Positions 19,602-28,807 of a stretch of 32,685 bases of DNA are shown in pieces. Source of the DNA: Perkinsus chesapeaki. Its lineage: Eukaryota > Perkinsozoa > Perkinsida > Perkinsidae. The notes beneath the pieces are model-generated. The model saw nothing but the letters and a program-made list of their open reading frames with translations, was not told the DNA's origin and made no database searches. Numbering within the stretch: position 1 is the stretch's first letter; each line of letters opens with the position of its first letter. Both the position numbers and the translations under genes were made by a program. Location of the stretch: contig JAAPAO010000401.1 of the NCBI GenBank assembly GCA_013115145.1, positions 1 to 32,685 of the forward strand, written 5' to 3'.

Positions 19602-20015
19602 ATGGTCGTCTTCGGTATCGTCGCTCTCTGCCTCACCTTTCGCTGTAACGCTGTTCTCCCTAGTGGAAGATATGTTGGCCAAGCTAGGAGACCTTATCTA
19701 AAAGTTGGTTGTGCTTTCTATAGAACTCCTAAGCCCTTCGTAACCATTACTGTATCCTGCAATCCGGTTATTCCAGAGTCGCCCATGACTTTAGTCGATA
19801 TTATAAAGGTGGCTGGTAGATCTAAAGAGTTCTCTGTTAAGCCAAATGCTGAAAATATTGGAAGGATGAAGGATCTCACAGATCGTCTGAATATTATGTG
19901 CCCAGGTCGTGGCTTCAGCGCAGGAGATTTTGTGCTCTACACAGAGGTTAATAGTGGCTTAGCATATGATGTAGATGTAAACAAAACGAAAGTTAGACTG
20001 TATCTCACGATCTAA
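19602..20015 (+). CDS. Secreted small protein, array copy 3
   Basis: Intronless, 137 residues, with the same signal peptide as copy 2. The mature part keeps GQ, PYLKV, PKPFVTITVSC, MCPGRGF and GDFVLYTEV. Only three cysteines remain in the mature part (37, 53, 100), so one would be unpaired or bridge two chains. The gene is a mosaic: its 5' third is almost identical to copy 2, while its 3' part (EFSVKP, NIGRMK, GFSAGDFV, YTEVNSG, AYDVDV) follows copy 4. Function unknown. Confidence 0.82.
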   Translation: MVVFGIVALCLTFRCNAVLPSGRYVGQARRPYLKVGCAFYRTPKPFVTITVSCNPVIPESPMTLVDIIKVAGRSKEFSVKPNAENIGRMKDLTDRLNIMCPGRGFSAGDFVLYTEVNSGLAYDVDVNKTKVRLYLTI

Positions 20016-20458
20016 GCTGAGATCTTCGAAAACATCCCAAATAAGTTACATCCGCCATCTTTTTGTTGATGGCAGCCTTACTGAGATATAACCAACCTTA
20101 TTTTGTCCTTTTTCTCGGGGGGGTTGGCATTATTATGTTGGCACTTGGATATTTTGTCAGCCTAGATCCTAGGCCCTAGAACCCATTCTATTTAACAACA
20201 TGTGTCGAGTTGATGAAATGGTTATGTGAAAAGTTCCCGCGAGAAACTCATTCTATAGGTATATTCTGCCTCTGCCCATGCGAGAAACTCTCGAATTCCT
20301 TCGCTAACAACACACGATGATGAGGGAACCTATTCCATTTGCTTTTATATCGGCACACGACTACACTTAACCTCCTCCGAGAACCTGGGCCGCGTTTCTC
20401 GGGAAGGAAGCAGGGAGCTGCGGTGCTGAAAGTCGGCTTGCCCAGGGGTGTAGAGCTA
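20016..20458. other. 3' flank of copy 3
   Basis: No gene seen. It resembles the 3' flank of copy 4 (about 22500-22780) in GTGTCGAGTTG, TCTGCCCATGC and CACACGAT. The plus-strand frames here look like chance openings in duplicated DNA. Confidence 0.5.
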
Positions 20459-20690
20459 CTGAGTTTGAACTTACGAAGTCTTCTGCAGTGGAACTCCGAA
20501 TGTCGCTCACTCTACAACCTCTCTCTCGGTGGTGCATTAGTACGTTCAGTCCGCCATCGTCGCGTATGTGGCTTTGGTATACTCACCACAAATTGCGGTC
20601 CACAACCCTTCTCCCACCAATCCTTGTTGAAGACTCCTCACGTCTGTCGGCAACATCAGTTCCACATTGGCCGATGTGTCACATATTATA
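20459..20690 (+). repeat. Duplicated non-coding module A (second copy)
   Basis: Paralogue of 15799-16055. In this copy the module runs directly into the sequence that, in the other copy, resumes at about 16905; the intervening transposase-bearing segment is absent here. Confidence 0.8.
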
Positions 20691-20825
20691 TGTGAGTTTA
20701 ACTTTAGTGCTATCTGGAGTTTGTCTTGGCTATCAACTTCCTTATAGTGCACATCAGTACTGTATAACGAGAGCGGGAGTAGGCGAGTATACAGCATTCG
20801 GAGTCACACCGTAATGGGCAGCTTT

Positions 20826-20926
20826 GTGTCCCGAAAAGAAACAAAGGCTTTCAAACACCGTATATGTCACCAAAATGTTTGTTCATCTGCAAAAGTTGGT
20901 CAAAAAATCACATCTTTTCGGGACAC
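20826..20926. mobile_element. Short inverted-repeat element, copy in module 2
   Basis: Arms GTGTCCCGAAAAGA (20826-20839) and TCTTTTCGGGACAC (20913-20926) are exact complements. The interior matches 17615-17690 closely. It is a shared, non-coding remnant in both modules. Confidence 0.7.
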
Positions 20927-20938
20927 CTATATATACAT

Positions 20939-21520
20939 CACTCAGTACTTCGGAGCTGATACTTGAAGTCCCTAAATATCACGTTATCACAAGGCAGGAT
21001 GAACCTCCTTTACAACTCATAAGTTACAATTTGAAATCTAAGGTTTTTGGGCGCATCGGGAGAAGTTGTGTCTTCGGGGACAATCCACATTCTTATATAA
21101 TAATTTACTCGAAGGTGCGCGAAACCGCTGATTTTGGATGCTTAAGTTTTACGAATATTAAATCAAGTTAGTACGGAATTTTCACAACTAATCCCACAGG
21201 AGGGTTCAAACTCGAACCAGGCAGTTCGATTCGGGACGTGACACATAGGCGAACGGTACATGTCACCTCAGGATTGGGCTGTCCCGAACTACAATCCCAA
21301 TATAGTAGCGGACTACTTGATCGGGGCGCTCTGAGCAAGCCACAATCATAAAGCACTCTTACGAATATGGTTTAGTAGTTAGGATAATGTTGCCGTCAGA
21401 TCCTCGGCTCGTGAATGTAAAATTTCGAGTTGAATCAAAGGTGCCACATGGGACACTTGTATTAGTCCCGTGAACCAGTGCACTTGTGGCTCAATGTAAC
21501 GCTGGGGATGGTTGCCGATC
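20939..21520 (+). repeat. Duplicated non-coding module B upstream of copy 4
   Basis: Second full copy of the module at 17735-18340 and the better match to it. It keeps the order inverted-repeat element, module B, conserved promoter-like block, secreted-protein gene, so the whole set duplicated as a unit. Confidence 0.75.
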
Positions 21521-21760
21521 GTTCAGTTATGGCAATCAATGATCATGCACGCCAGAAGACAACTAAACCGATATCAAAAAGTCAGGTAAATAGCGAGCGA
21601 TGAGGAGGACTAGTATACTCGGGGGCCCCGAGTCGGGGCCCGCGAGTGGTGAGTGACATAGCAGTGAAGACAGAATCACCACGGCGACGTGCTGGGAGTA
21701 TAGCTTCTATTGCAGTCCTGGATTAAGTCTTGATCTAAGAGTCTTAGACTAAGACTAGTG

Positions 21761-21893
21761 ATATTGGCACCCAGTGGCCACCATTGCGGCCTTTATAGCT
21801 CGAACCAATTGGGGGTTTATCACAATTCGGCTAAACCGCATTTCTGGAAGCCTTGTACCACATGATCTTCTTCATCACAGTTGAGAATCACTC
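21761..21893 (+). promoter_or_regulatory. Conserved upstream block of copy 4 (putative promoter)
   Basis: Diverged but clear relative of the blocks at 18545 and 19469, keeping CCAGTGGCCACC, TTTATCACAATTCGG and CATCACAGTTGAGAATC. The bases kept in this older copy are the best candidates for functional signal. Confidence 0.5.
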
Positions 21894-22310
21894 ATGGCCT
21901 TCTTTGGCATCGTCGTTCTCTGCCTCACCTACTGCTGTAGTGCCGACTTCCCATCTGGAACTTACGTCGGCCAAATTGCAAACCCTTACCTAAGAGTTGT
22001 TTGTTCTTTCTACCGACCTCCTAAGCCCTTTGTCATCATTAATGTAACATGCAACCGGGCTATTCCATATTCACCCCTAACTACAGTCGACATTGTCGAG
22101 GTGCCTGGCAAAACTCCGAAGGAGTTCTCTGTTAAGCCAGATACTAAAAATATTGGAAGGATGAAGGAACTCACAGATCGTCTGAATGGTATGTGTCCAG
22201 GTCGTGGCTTCAGCGCAGGAGACTTCGTGGTCTATACAGAGGTCAATAGTGGCTTCGCATATGATGTGGACGTAAAGAAGACTAAAATGAGGCTGTACCT
22301 CAGGGTCTGA
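21894..22310 (+). CDS. Secreted small protein, array copy 4
   Basis: Intronless, 138 residues; one extra residue lies in GKTPKEFSVK. Signal peptide about 17 residues (FFGIVVLCLTYCC). Cysteines of the mature part at 37, 53 and 101 correspond to the invariant three. Motifs: GTYVGQIANPYLRVVCSF, PKPFVIINVTC, LNGMCPGRGFSAGDFV and AYDVDV. Its N-terminal mature motif (QIANPYLRV) is closer to copy 1 (QVANPYLRV) than to copies 2 and 3, suggesting it keeps an older state. Function unknown. Confidence 0.82.
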   Translation: MAFFGIVVLCLTYCCSADFPSGTYVGQIANPYLRVVCSFYRPPKPFVIINVTCNRAIPYSPLTTVDIVEVPGKTPKEFSVKPDTKNIGRMKELTDRLNGMCPGRGFSAGDFVVYTEVNSGFAYDVDVKKTKMRLYLRV

Positions 22311-23592
22311 GTTGGGACAGTCAAAAGGGGAGCTCCTACCTGGGAGACCGACGCTACCTGTGCTACGTTCTCCATTTTTAGTTGGAGGTAGCCTTTCTGA
22401 GGTACGACCAATTTGATTTGATCCATTTAGTACCCAGCAGGATTAAGGATATTATGCTAGCACGTAGATATTCTGCTAGCCAAGTACCCGTCTCATTCAA
22501 TGGCTTGTGTCGAGTTGGTTGGTAATAAACGCTTATGTGAAAACTTTTCACATTTCACTATTGTCGAAATAGGCGTTGAAAGGTGTAGAGGTAGATCCTG
22601 CCCATGCAAGAAATTCTGAAACGTCTCCACTAATAGCACACGATAATCAAGAGACATTTTTCGAAGACGCTTCTGAATTGACATACGGCTGCAGTGTAGC
22701 CGCAACACTCGTAATCTCTTAAGAACGTAGGCCGAGGTTTTGGGGAAAGGTAGCAGTGAGCTTTGAGGTCTACGAGTGGGTGTGCAGCAGACGTGTATAG
22801 TTGCTTTTGCCTGCACTTGGAGCTTCCAATAATAGAACACTCCATCTGATGGAGTCCATCAAGGCCGTACAGACTTGCCCTCTTTCAGTCGGTGAAGATG
22901 AAATGATTGACGTTCGTACCGTTCTAATGACGGTAAGACTTAGTGTACTTGTAGTTTCCGAGTAGGAATCCCACACGACTACAGCAGTCTTGTCCCTTTG
23001 AGGCTGTTGACTGTGACATAGAATCTCTATAGGCCACCTTTTCGCGTTCGGTCCTTTCTATTGAGCCATTCTTCTGATTTTCTCGATGCTTTGAGCTGAC
23101 ATGTCCCGATCATGGCAAATGATACCGTTCAATTAGAAAACAACGGATTGCGTGCTTTTTTTGCTCGCACATGTCGTATATGTGAAACGGTTGATCGATT
23201 CGTGTAATATCATACCCCATGTTCGAAGGCATGTACATGCCGAATTACGCCACTCAGTAGTTATTTTCCGGAGAAAGTACATCGCATGTTCGAATATCAG
23301 TCGGGCAGAAATGACCGAACGAAGACAGGGTAAACTTCCTTTAAAAAGGGACCACACTTTTGGCCGCATCGACAGAGTGGACCCCTCGGGAGCCAAGTCA
23401 CGTTTGTAAATAATACTCGAGGATGCATGAGGCTGCTAATTTTTGACGATTAAGTGATTCGAATTGTGTACTGATTCCACACTGTGGGCCCCCACTAGTA
23501 GTAGGCCTCCCACTCGGAGCGAGCAAACTAGTAGCTCGGAGGACTGACTTCACTCAACAATCCCAACTTCATAAAAACGCTGTTTTAAATGA
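22311..23592. other. End of the tandem array, no gene seen
   Basis: The 3' flank of copy 4 is followed by a truncated, diverged module B at about 23237-23455 (shared AAACTTCCTTTAAAA, GGCCGCATCG and a GGATGCATGAGGC-type block) but no fifth gene follows. The minus-strand frame at 22493-22840 lies in flank sequence shared with copy 3 and is not conserved as protein, so I do not call it. Confidence 0.5.
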
Positions 23593-24708
23593 TCATAAAC
23601 TAGAACAAGGTTGCACACGTTCGGAGCAGAATTCTGGCGGCTCTTCCGATTCCAATACGGATAGCAGGTCTGGAGAGATCTCCACCGAGTTCGGTTGCCA
23701 CTCCCTCTCATTCGACGGCACGCCGGTGTAGTAGGTCAGCCTGCAGGAATAATAAATCATAAACAGATTTGACGACCACACCGGAACTTCCACGTTGAGC
23801 TTTGGGGCTCATAAATGTCATGATGGTTGTCTCCTGGATAAGCAAGAACGATTCTTTGAGGTGATGATATACCCGGAATTGGATGCGGCTTGATCGGGTA
23901 TCTGAGCAGGAGGGTCACGTGTCGTCGAGAATCTCGGCCGTGAACCCGTCTACCTGAAGTGACTCCGAGACAAATGCCTTGCTCTCGCTGCAATTGCTTC
24001 GGGTCCGTAGGGAACCGCGGGACAGAGAAGTTGTAGCGTGTGCCACTGAGGCGGTGGGAGGAGCATTTGACCGTGGCTGGACTGATACCTGAATGATATG
24101 GGACCTATTCAGTTCATGGTTTTACTCTGAAAGGATGTCCGAGGGCGATTGCCATACAAGTTGTGTCGTCTCCTGCCCATCACACGTCGCTACATTCTTC
24201 AAAGCTTGGGAGCCCTCACTATCGCTGCTCAAGGCACAAACATAAAATCTCGTGATGAACCCCCCTGAAGAGAAAAATGCAAGTTTTATACACAGTTTTC
24301 CACCTTTTTTCGTCCTTAGTGCCTCATAGTCAGGCGTTTGGAACTGACATAGGTACACCATTTTCGAGATGGTCTTTGCAGCATTCAGTTCAATCGCAGT
24401 CTCTTCCTTCAGTTCTCGCAGTGCGCATTTCCGATACGCGATATCGGTGAAGGCTCCGTGACAACGGGAACAGCAGCAACGCCTGAGCGCGCCGTGGATC
24501 TTCGTTACCCGAGCAAGCTTCAGTAACCCTACGTTGTGGTTTTATGGGCAAAGTCCTTTGCCCACAGTCTGTCCTCTTCCTCAAGCTTACCACCGGGGAA
24601 CACCAACGCGTGGGGCATGAACCGACTAGCACCGCTGCGACGGACCTGCGATGCACAGCATCATGGCCCTCCTACAGAGATTTGCCGCCACATTATATAG
24701 GCGACCAT
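23593..24708 (-). CDS. NUDT19-like Nudix hydrolase
   Basis: Predicted Nudix enzyme of the NUDT19 (acyl-CoA diphosphatase) type, about 288 residues. Exons (minus): 24676-24708, 24533-24645, 24304-24482, 24126-24264, 23954-24088, 23782-23901, 23593-23740. Motifs: FMPHALVFPGGKLEEED (about 20-36), then, after a family-typical insertion inside the Nudix box, YRKCALRELKEETAIEL with the catalytic RE..EE (71-76). Downstream the NUDT19-type tail shows ITRFYVCAL, LVWQSPSDIL, MLLPPPQW and a PGD near IVLAYPGD. The insertion carries a Cys cluster RCCCSRC. It would hydrolyse CoA esters, probably in a peroxisome or mitochondrion (family knowledge). The first exon rests on a doubtful 30-nt intron, so the true N-terminus may differ. 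The protein is shorter than human NUDT19 (375). Confidence 0.8.
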
Positions 24709-25652
24709 ATATTCGAATTGCAACGTTCAAACGTAGATACGTACCATGCAAACCTTGTCCCCTACAAATAAGAGTATGCTGGACGACTCGCTCCAACGGG
24801 GCTTTGGCATGTCACTAATAGACAACCTTTAAAGGAGGAAGTCCAAACACTCAATGTTAAGTTGATTTCCGTGCATTGTTGGTATCAATTCAAGGAGCAC
24901 CTGTCCGCATCGTTCCCCCTCAGTGCTGTTCACTTCTGTCGCACTATGTATTACGTTGTGTTTGGAATTTACGTTCCGTAGTGGAGTCAAGATTCAGTGC
25001 CACACTACTCCAGACTATCGGAAGTTGGACCATACGACGAAAATTGTTTTTATAAGTATGGAATACCAGAGGTCAGCCCGTTCGCCGAATGGGAACATCC
25101 ACCAGACCGAGGCGCAATCGATCTCCGAATGACATTCGGAGCTCGATGGTCTAATTTCGGAGAACTAACAATATAGATTTCGTGGCGCGTGACTTGTCTA
25201 TACCATTTCGGAGGATACAAAATTTGCAGATAAGTCAGTTCAGTTCGTAAAGCAGCCGTCTTGAAAGCGATAGACGCAAGTTCGATGAATGGAAGAGTCG
25301 TTTTAAAGTCAAAACGGGGTTTGCATCTGAAAATCGCGAAACCAACTGTCTGAAAAACCAACTCTTCAATTCAGCAATTGTTTTGTACTTTAACACGGTC
25401 ACTTGGCCCCACCACTCTCCGTCACATGACAGTCTTTATTGAGAGGTTGGCCGTACTCTAGGGTCGATACCATCCGTACTAACCGTCATTCAAAAATGCA
25501 GCATAGGAGGTTCCGAACTATCTCACCAAATTTTCGCAGCTTAATTCGCCATTTTGTGTTTTACACAGTTTGGGATCTTTTCATGAGTGAACAAGTGCCG
25601 GGCAGCCAAGTATCTTGTTGACAATCTCTTGCAGTTGTACTATACTATTAAC
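24709..25652. other. Intergenic region between divergent Nudix and adaptor genes
   Basis: I see no gene. A short palindrome (CTCCGAATG, one base, complement) lies near 25121-25140. The last 66 bases before the adaptor start are open in frame and read CRAAKYLVDNLL, which resembles the final helix of ENTH domains, but no rest of an ENTH domain could be found upstream. Confidence 0.45.
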
Positions 25653-27753
25653 ATGTCATATTCCCAGTCCGGTTACTCGGACTTCCATTCCCGCATACAA
25701 GGGTACGGCAATACCAGTTACGAAGGCCAGGACCAAACAGTCCAAGACAGAGCATCAGCTGTAGGCACTAGACTCCTATCCCCCCAAAACTCGGAATGAA
25801 TTATTGAACGTTCATAAAGATCGTTTTGAGGTTGTTAAATTCCCCGTCACCTCAGGCTGGCTCGAGACTGGCCGCGGACGTAGGAGCCACCGTGTCAGCT
25901 TTTCGCGACGGTAGTATGTATGACTCGATAAAGGAGCAAGCCGGGGAGGCCGCCAGTACTGTGAACCACAGAGGCAACCATTCAATTAGATGTAATAGGT
26001 ATAATATCCCAGGCCGCCTCGGGAGTCGCTGAGTGGTTCCGCCCGTCTACCGCTCCAAATGGTTATTCCACTCCTGGCAATGCCTACGTTAACAACAACG
26101 CTCCTCCAGTCATACCTCAGCAGCAGCAGACCTACCCGGGCTTCGGCTCGGAAGGCCCGATGCCTTACGGCGGCGTTCAGCCTAAGCGGAGGCCGTGGGG
26201 GAATACTGGTGCTCCAGCGCCAACCTACAGCGTCCCTCCCGCCGCTCCTCCAGTCCCGGCAGCTAGCGCTACGGCTCGCGGTGTATCAGGGGCGTTACCA
26301 AAGGGGCAGTATGAAGCTCAGCTGGTTAAACAGGTAGTTAGGGAAAGGGAGCAAGGAAGAGGAGTGATGGCAGATGACCGCTCCGGGTGGAACTCGAGTA
26401 AAGCCTTCCGAGTCTGCGATGCGAGACTTCTACCGTAAGGTCAAGAACCTTGACCTGGACGTGGTTGGCAAGGAGCTGGCGAAGGCCCTGGATGAGCCCG
26501 ATTCGACATGGCAGCACCGACTCCGGGTAGGAAACTGTGAGCAGTCTATAGTGGTAGTTTTCGCGGCCTTCAGGTACTGTATGTTGTTGATGGCCTATGG
26601 GCACAAGGGTTGGAAGAACCAGTGGCGGTAGTGAAGGAGGAGTGTGGCAGTACAGGGCTGGTGGAGTTAGTAGCAGATTCCCACACGAGGTAGTTGACCA
26701 AGGCACAGAGGTCTGTAGTAATCGAGGTAGAGGATTGTACTATTTCGGGGTGTTAAAAAATAGTAGATCACTTCGTAGTGGTACTAGTACACTACCGTCA
26801 TCGTGAAAATGACTATTATAGATATCATTGCATTGCTTATTGTTACGAGTGGCCGGAGTAGGGCCTGTTAGAGTGCTCGTTATAAATCAGACTCCCGGTG
26901 AGGGTTATCGTGGTAGACCTTTTCACTCACCACCTCCACATGATCGCACTCCAGCCACCTATGGTGCAGTATATGATAGACAGGAGTACTGCTACAGTAC
27001 TCTAGTACTACTATCAACATCCGCAATTCTGTTGAATAGGAATATGTCGCGGTCGACTCTGTCGAGCTCCGTCCTCTTGTCAGATCAAAGGCACTACCAA
27101 TCCTGGCTGAATGGGGCGTAGAGGTGGGTAGTCTCACACCATCACAACCATCCAAGTCAGAAAAGGCTCCTGCGGTGCCTGACAGCGATCTCCTCGATTT
27201 GGACGACCGTACTGAGCGGTAGGCATTGGAAGGCTTTGCTGCTGTTGTAGTGTATGTAAAACTATAAGGGTCTAGTGTTTGCCTCAAGCCGAGGCTGGCG
27301 GCGTTCCGCTCGCCCTTACTTCAGAGCTGTACTGTGGCAAGGGCGATCACACTTTAATTCTGCCATCCCGTGCATTCGAGCATGCTCGCTATGAACTTGT
27401 TTAGTTGTCGTTGCGTACGTGTAGGCTTATGGTAACTAGTTGCATTCGGCTGGAAAAAAGTGGAGTAAAACTCCTTTGGTTGTTGAGTGAATTGCCCCCC
27501 AAGCGCACTGTATATTTCCCATTTCCTCAGGCCAGCCCCCTCTGCGCCTTCCAGCCCAGCTTTGAGCTCTCCTTCATCTGTATCACCTTCGCTATCCCTT
27601 AGCAGCACCAGGCCCCCAACTCCCATATCCAGTACCGGCCCGAAGCGATCTGCTTTCAGTTTCGTGAACCGGCCACCGCCTGCCAACCAAGCCAAGACTG
27701 TACCGCAGGCTGGCGGCGCTGTCGTTACGTCGGGAGACCTTCTGGACTTGTAG
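25653..27753 (+). CDS. ENTH/VHS-type clathrin adaptor (tepsin/MTV1-like)
   Basis: Predicted vesicle-coat adaptor, about 421 residues. Well-supported exons: 25653-25760, 25856-25960, 26013-26333, 26374-26526, 26574-26689, 27040-27218, 27531-27753; two tiny linking exons (26872-26897, 26970-27004) are guesses. N-terminus has RIQGYGNTSYEG, then a Pro/Gln/Ala-rich linker (residues ~70-175). Exons 4-6 read as a helical VHS-like domain: ESAMRDFYRKVKNLDLDV, ELAKALDEPDSTWQHRLRVL, VVDGLWAQGL and VRSKALPILAEWGVEV. The tail is disordered with two clathrin-box/acidic dileucine motifs, DSDLLDLDD (about 336-344) and SGDLLDL at the very C-terminus. Splicing over the TAG at 27220 to the last exon keeps phase and adds the second motif; ending at that TAG is the alternative. 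A full ENTH domain was not found. Confidence 0.68.
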
Positions 27754-27932
27754 TTGTCACTGAACAGTCTTGTCTCATTCAACTTGTATATTCGTATTCA
27801 CTGTAGTTCCTTTTCGTTCGCTTCGTTGTTGTGTTCACAGTGGGGACAATTAACGCCTCTTCGGTCCCTTCTAGCATTGTGACGTGAGGTCAACTGGCGT
27901 TGGTCAGATGGTAGGCCTTCTCCTCCTTCTCC

Positions 27933-28292
27933 ATGGTGGTATGGCAGCACGCCACACCCCCTTCATCGTCGACGATGTTCGCGCTGCTCCCCGGTGGCGT
28001 CAGTATTGACTCTTTGAAAGATTCTCATGGCCATGACGTGTCCCCAGTAAGCAGCGGCGATCTGCAGGGTTTTTGCCTGTCTTTTTTTCAGTACTCTGTC
28101 GAAGGCAGCGCGCAACTGGGCAAGGCGGCAGGCAGCATGTTCAAGGCACCTGGCGGACCTTCCTCTGATGAGTAGGTGGCTCAGCCCTCATTGACGCTCA
28201 TCATCACTGTTAGTTTGATGAAGGAAAGCTACCGAGAGGAGATAGCTGCGGAGGAGGCCGATAAGGCAGGCCAGATAGGCCCGGGAGTATGA
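27933..28292 (+). CDS. Small protein of unknown function, 3 exons
   Basis: Predicted 90-residue protein: exons 27933-28046, 28092-28171, 28214-28292, introns 45 and 42 nt with matching phases, acceptors preceded by pyrimidine tracts. Sequence ends YSVEGSAQLGKAAGSMF, then APGGPSSDDLMKESYREE and AAEEADKAGQIGPGV. No signal peptide, membrane segment or known domain; the second half is charged and probably helical. The ATG at 27975 is an alternative start. I do not recognise a family. Its stop codon overlaps an ATG (28289) that opens the next possible frame. Confidence 0.5.
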
Positions 28293-28660
28293 AACCTCGA
28301 ATCCCGCAACGGTCAGCGTCCCGTCTAGTGCAATCAAGATTTTTCGGCACCATGCCCCAAGGGATGGACACTCCTCAGCAACGATTCGGTGAGCCCGTTA
28401 TGCATCCCTCCAAGCAACTATCATGGATATTGTAACAAGCCACAGCCCTGGCCGACAGCATCAGAGGTCGGCGGAGCGAAGCGTTTCATATTTACCATTT
28501 TACGTGCAGTACGTGAAAATGAGCGACGCTCGCGGCTGCGAAGTGGAGTACCCGTGCAAGGGCGAGCTGCATAAAGTGAAGTGTGGTGGACCGATTCAGT
28601 TGGTGACACGGACCACCTTCTCAGGGAGTTCTCGACGCACGAATCACCACCCATGTTGAT
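28289..28660 (+). CDS. Possible small gene with mitochondrial-type N-terminus
   Basis: From ATG 28289 an Arg/Ser-rich leader RIPQRSASRLVQSRFFGTM looks like a mitochondrial targeting sequence. A donor GTGAGC follows at about 28389, and a plausible acceptor near 28465 leads into AKRFIFTILRAVRENERRSR ending at a TAA near 28572; in another frame a Cys-containing stretch EVEYPCKGELHKVKCGG is open to 28659. The exon choice is not resolved and no family is recognised, so treat this as a hint of a short gene. Confidence 0.3.
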
Positions 28661-28807
28661 GCAGCAGTTGTTGCAAGTGAAAGGCAATTTCATGTAACGC
28701 TTGGTTTGCTTGTTGTGTTCAATTAGTCCACTGGGTCTTCCATGAGATAGCCAGCACTGTTGCAGCTAAAGGACTCCATCTCTTGTTGTTGTTATTCTTG
28801 CTTCGGT

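Noticed and set aside
20339-20814. Plus-strand frames of 108-118 codons after copy 3
   Set aside because: They fall across module A, and the paralogous DNA at 15799-16055 does not keep them open.
22493-22840. 115-codon minus-strand frame downstream of array copy 4
   Set aside because: It lies in duplicated flank DNA shared with copy 3, and the equivalent frame there is not preserved.
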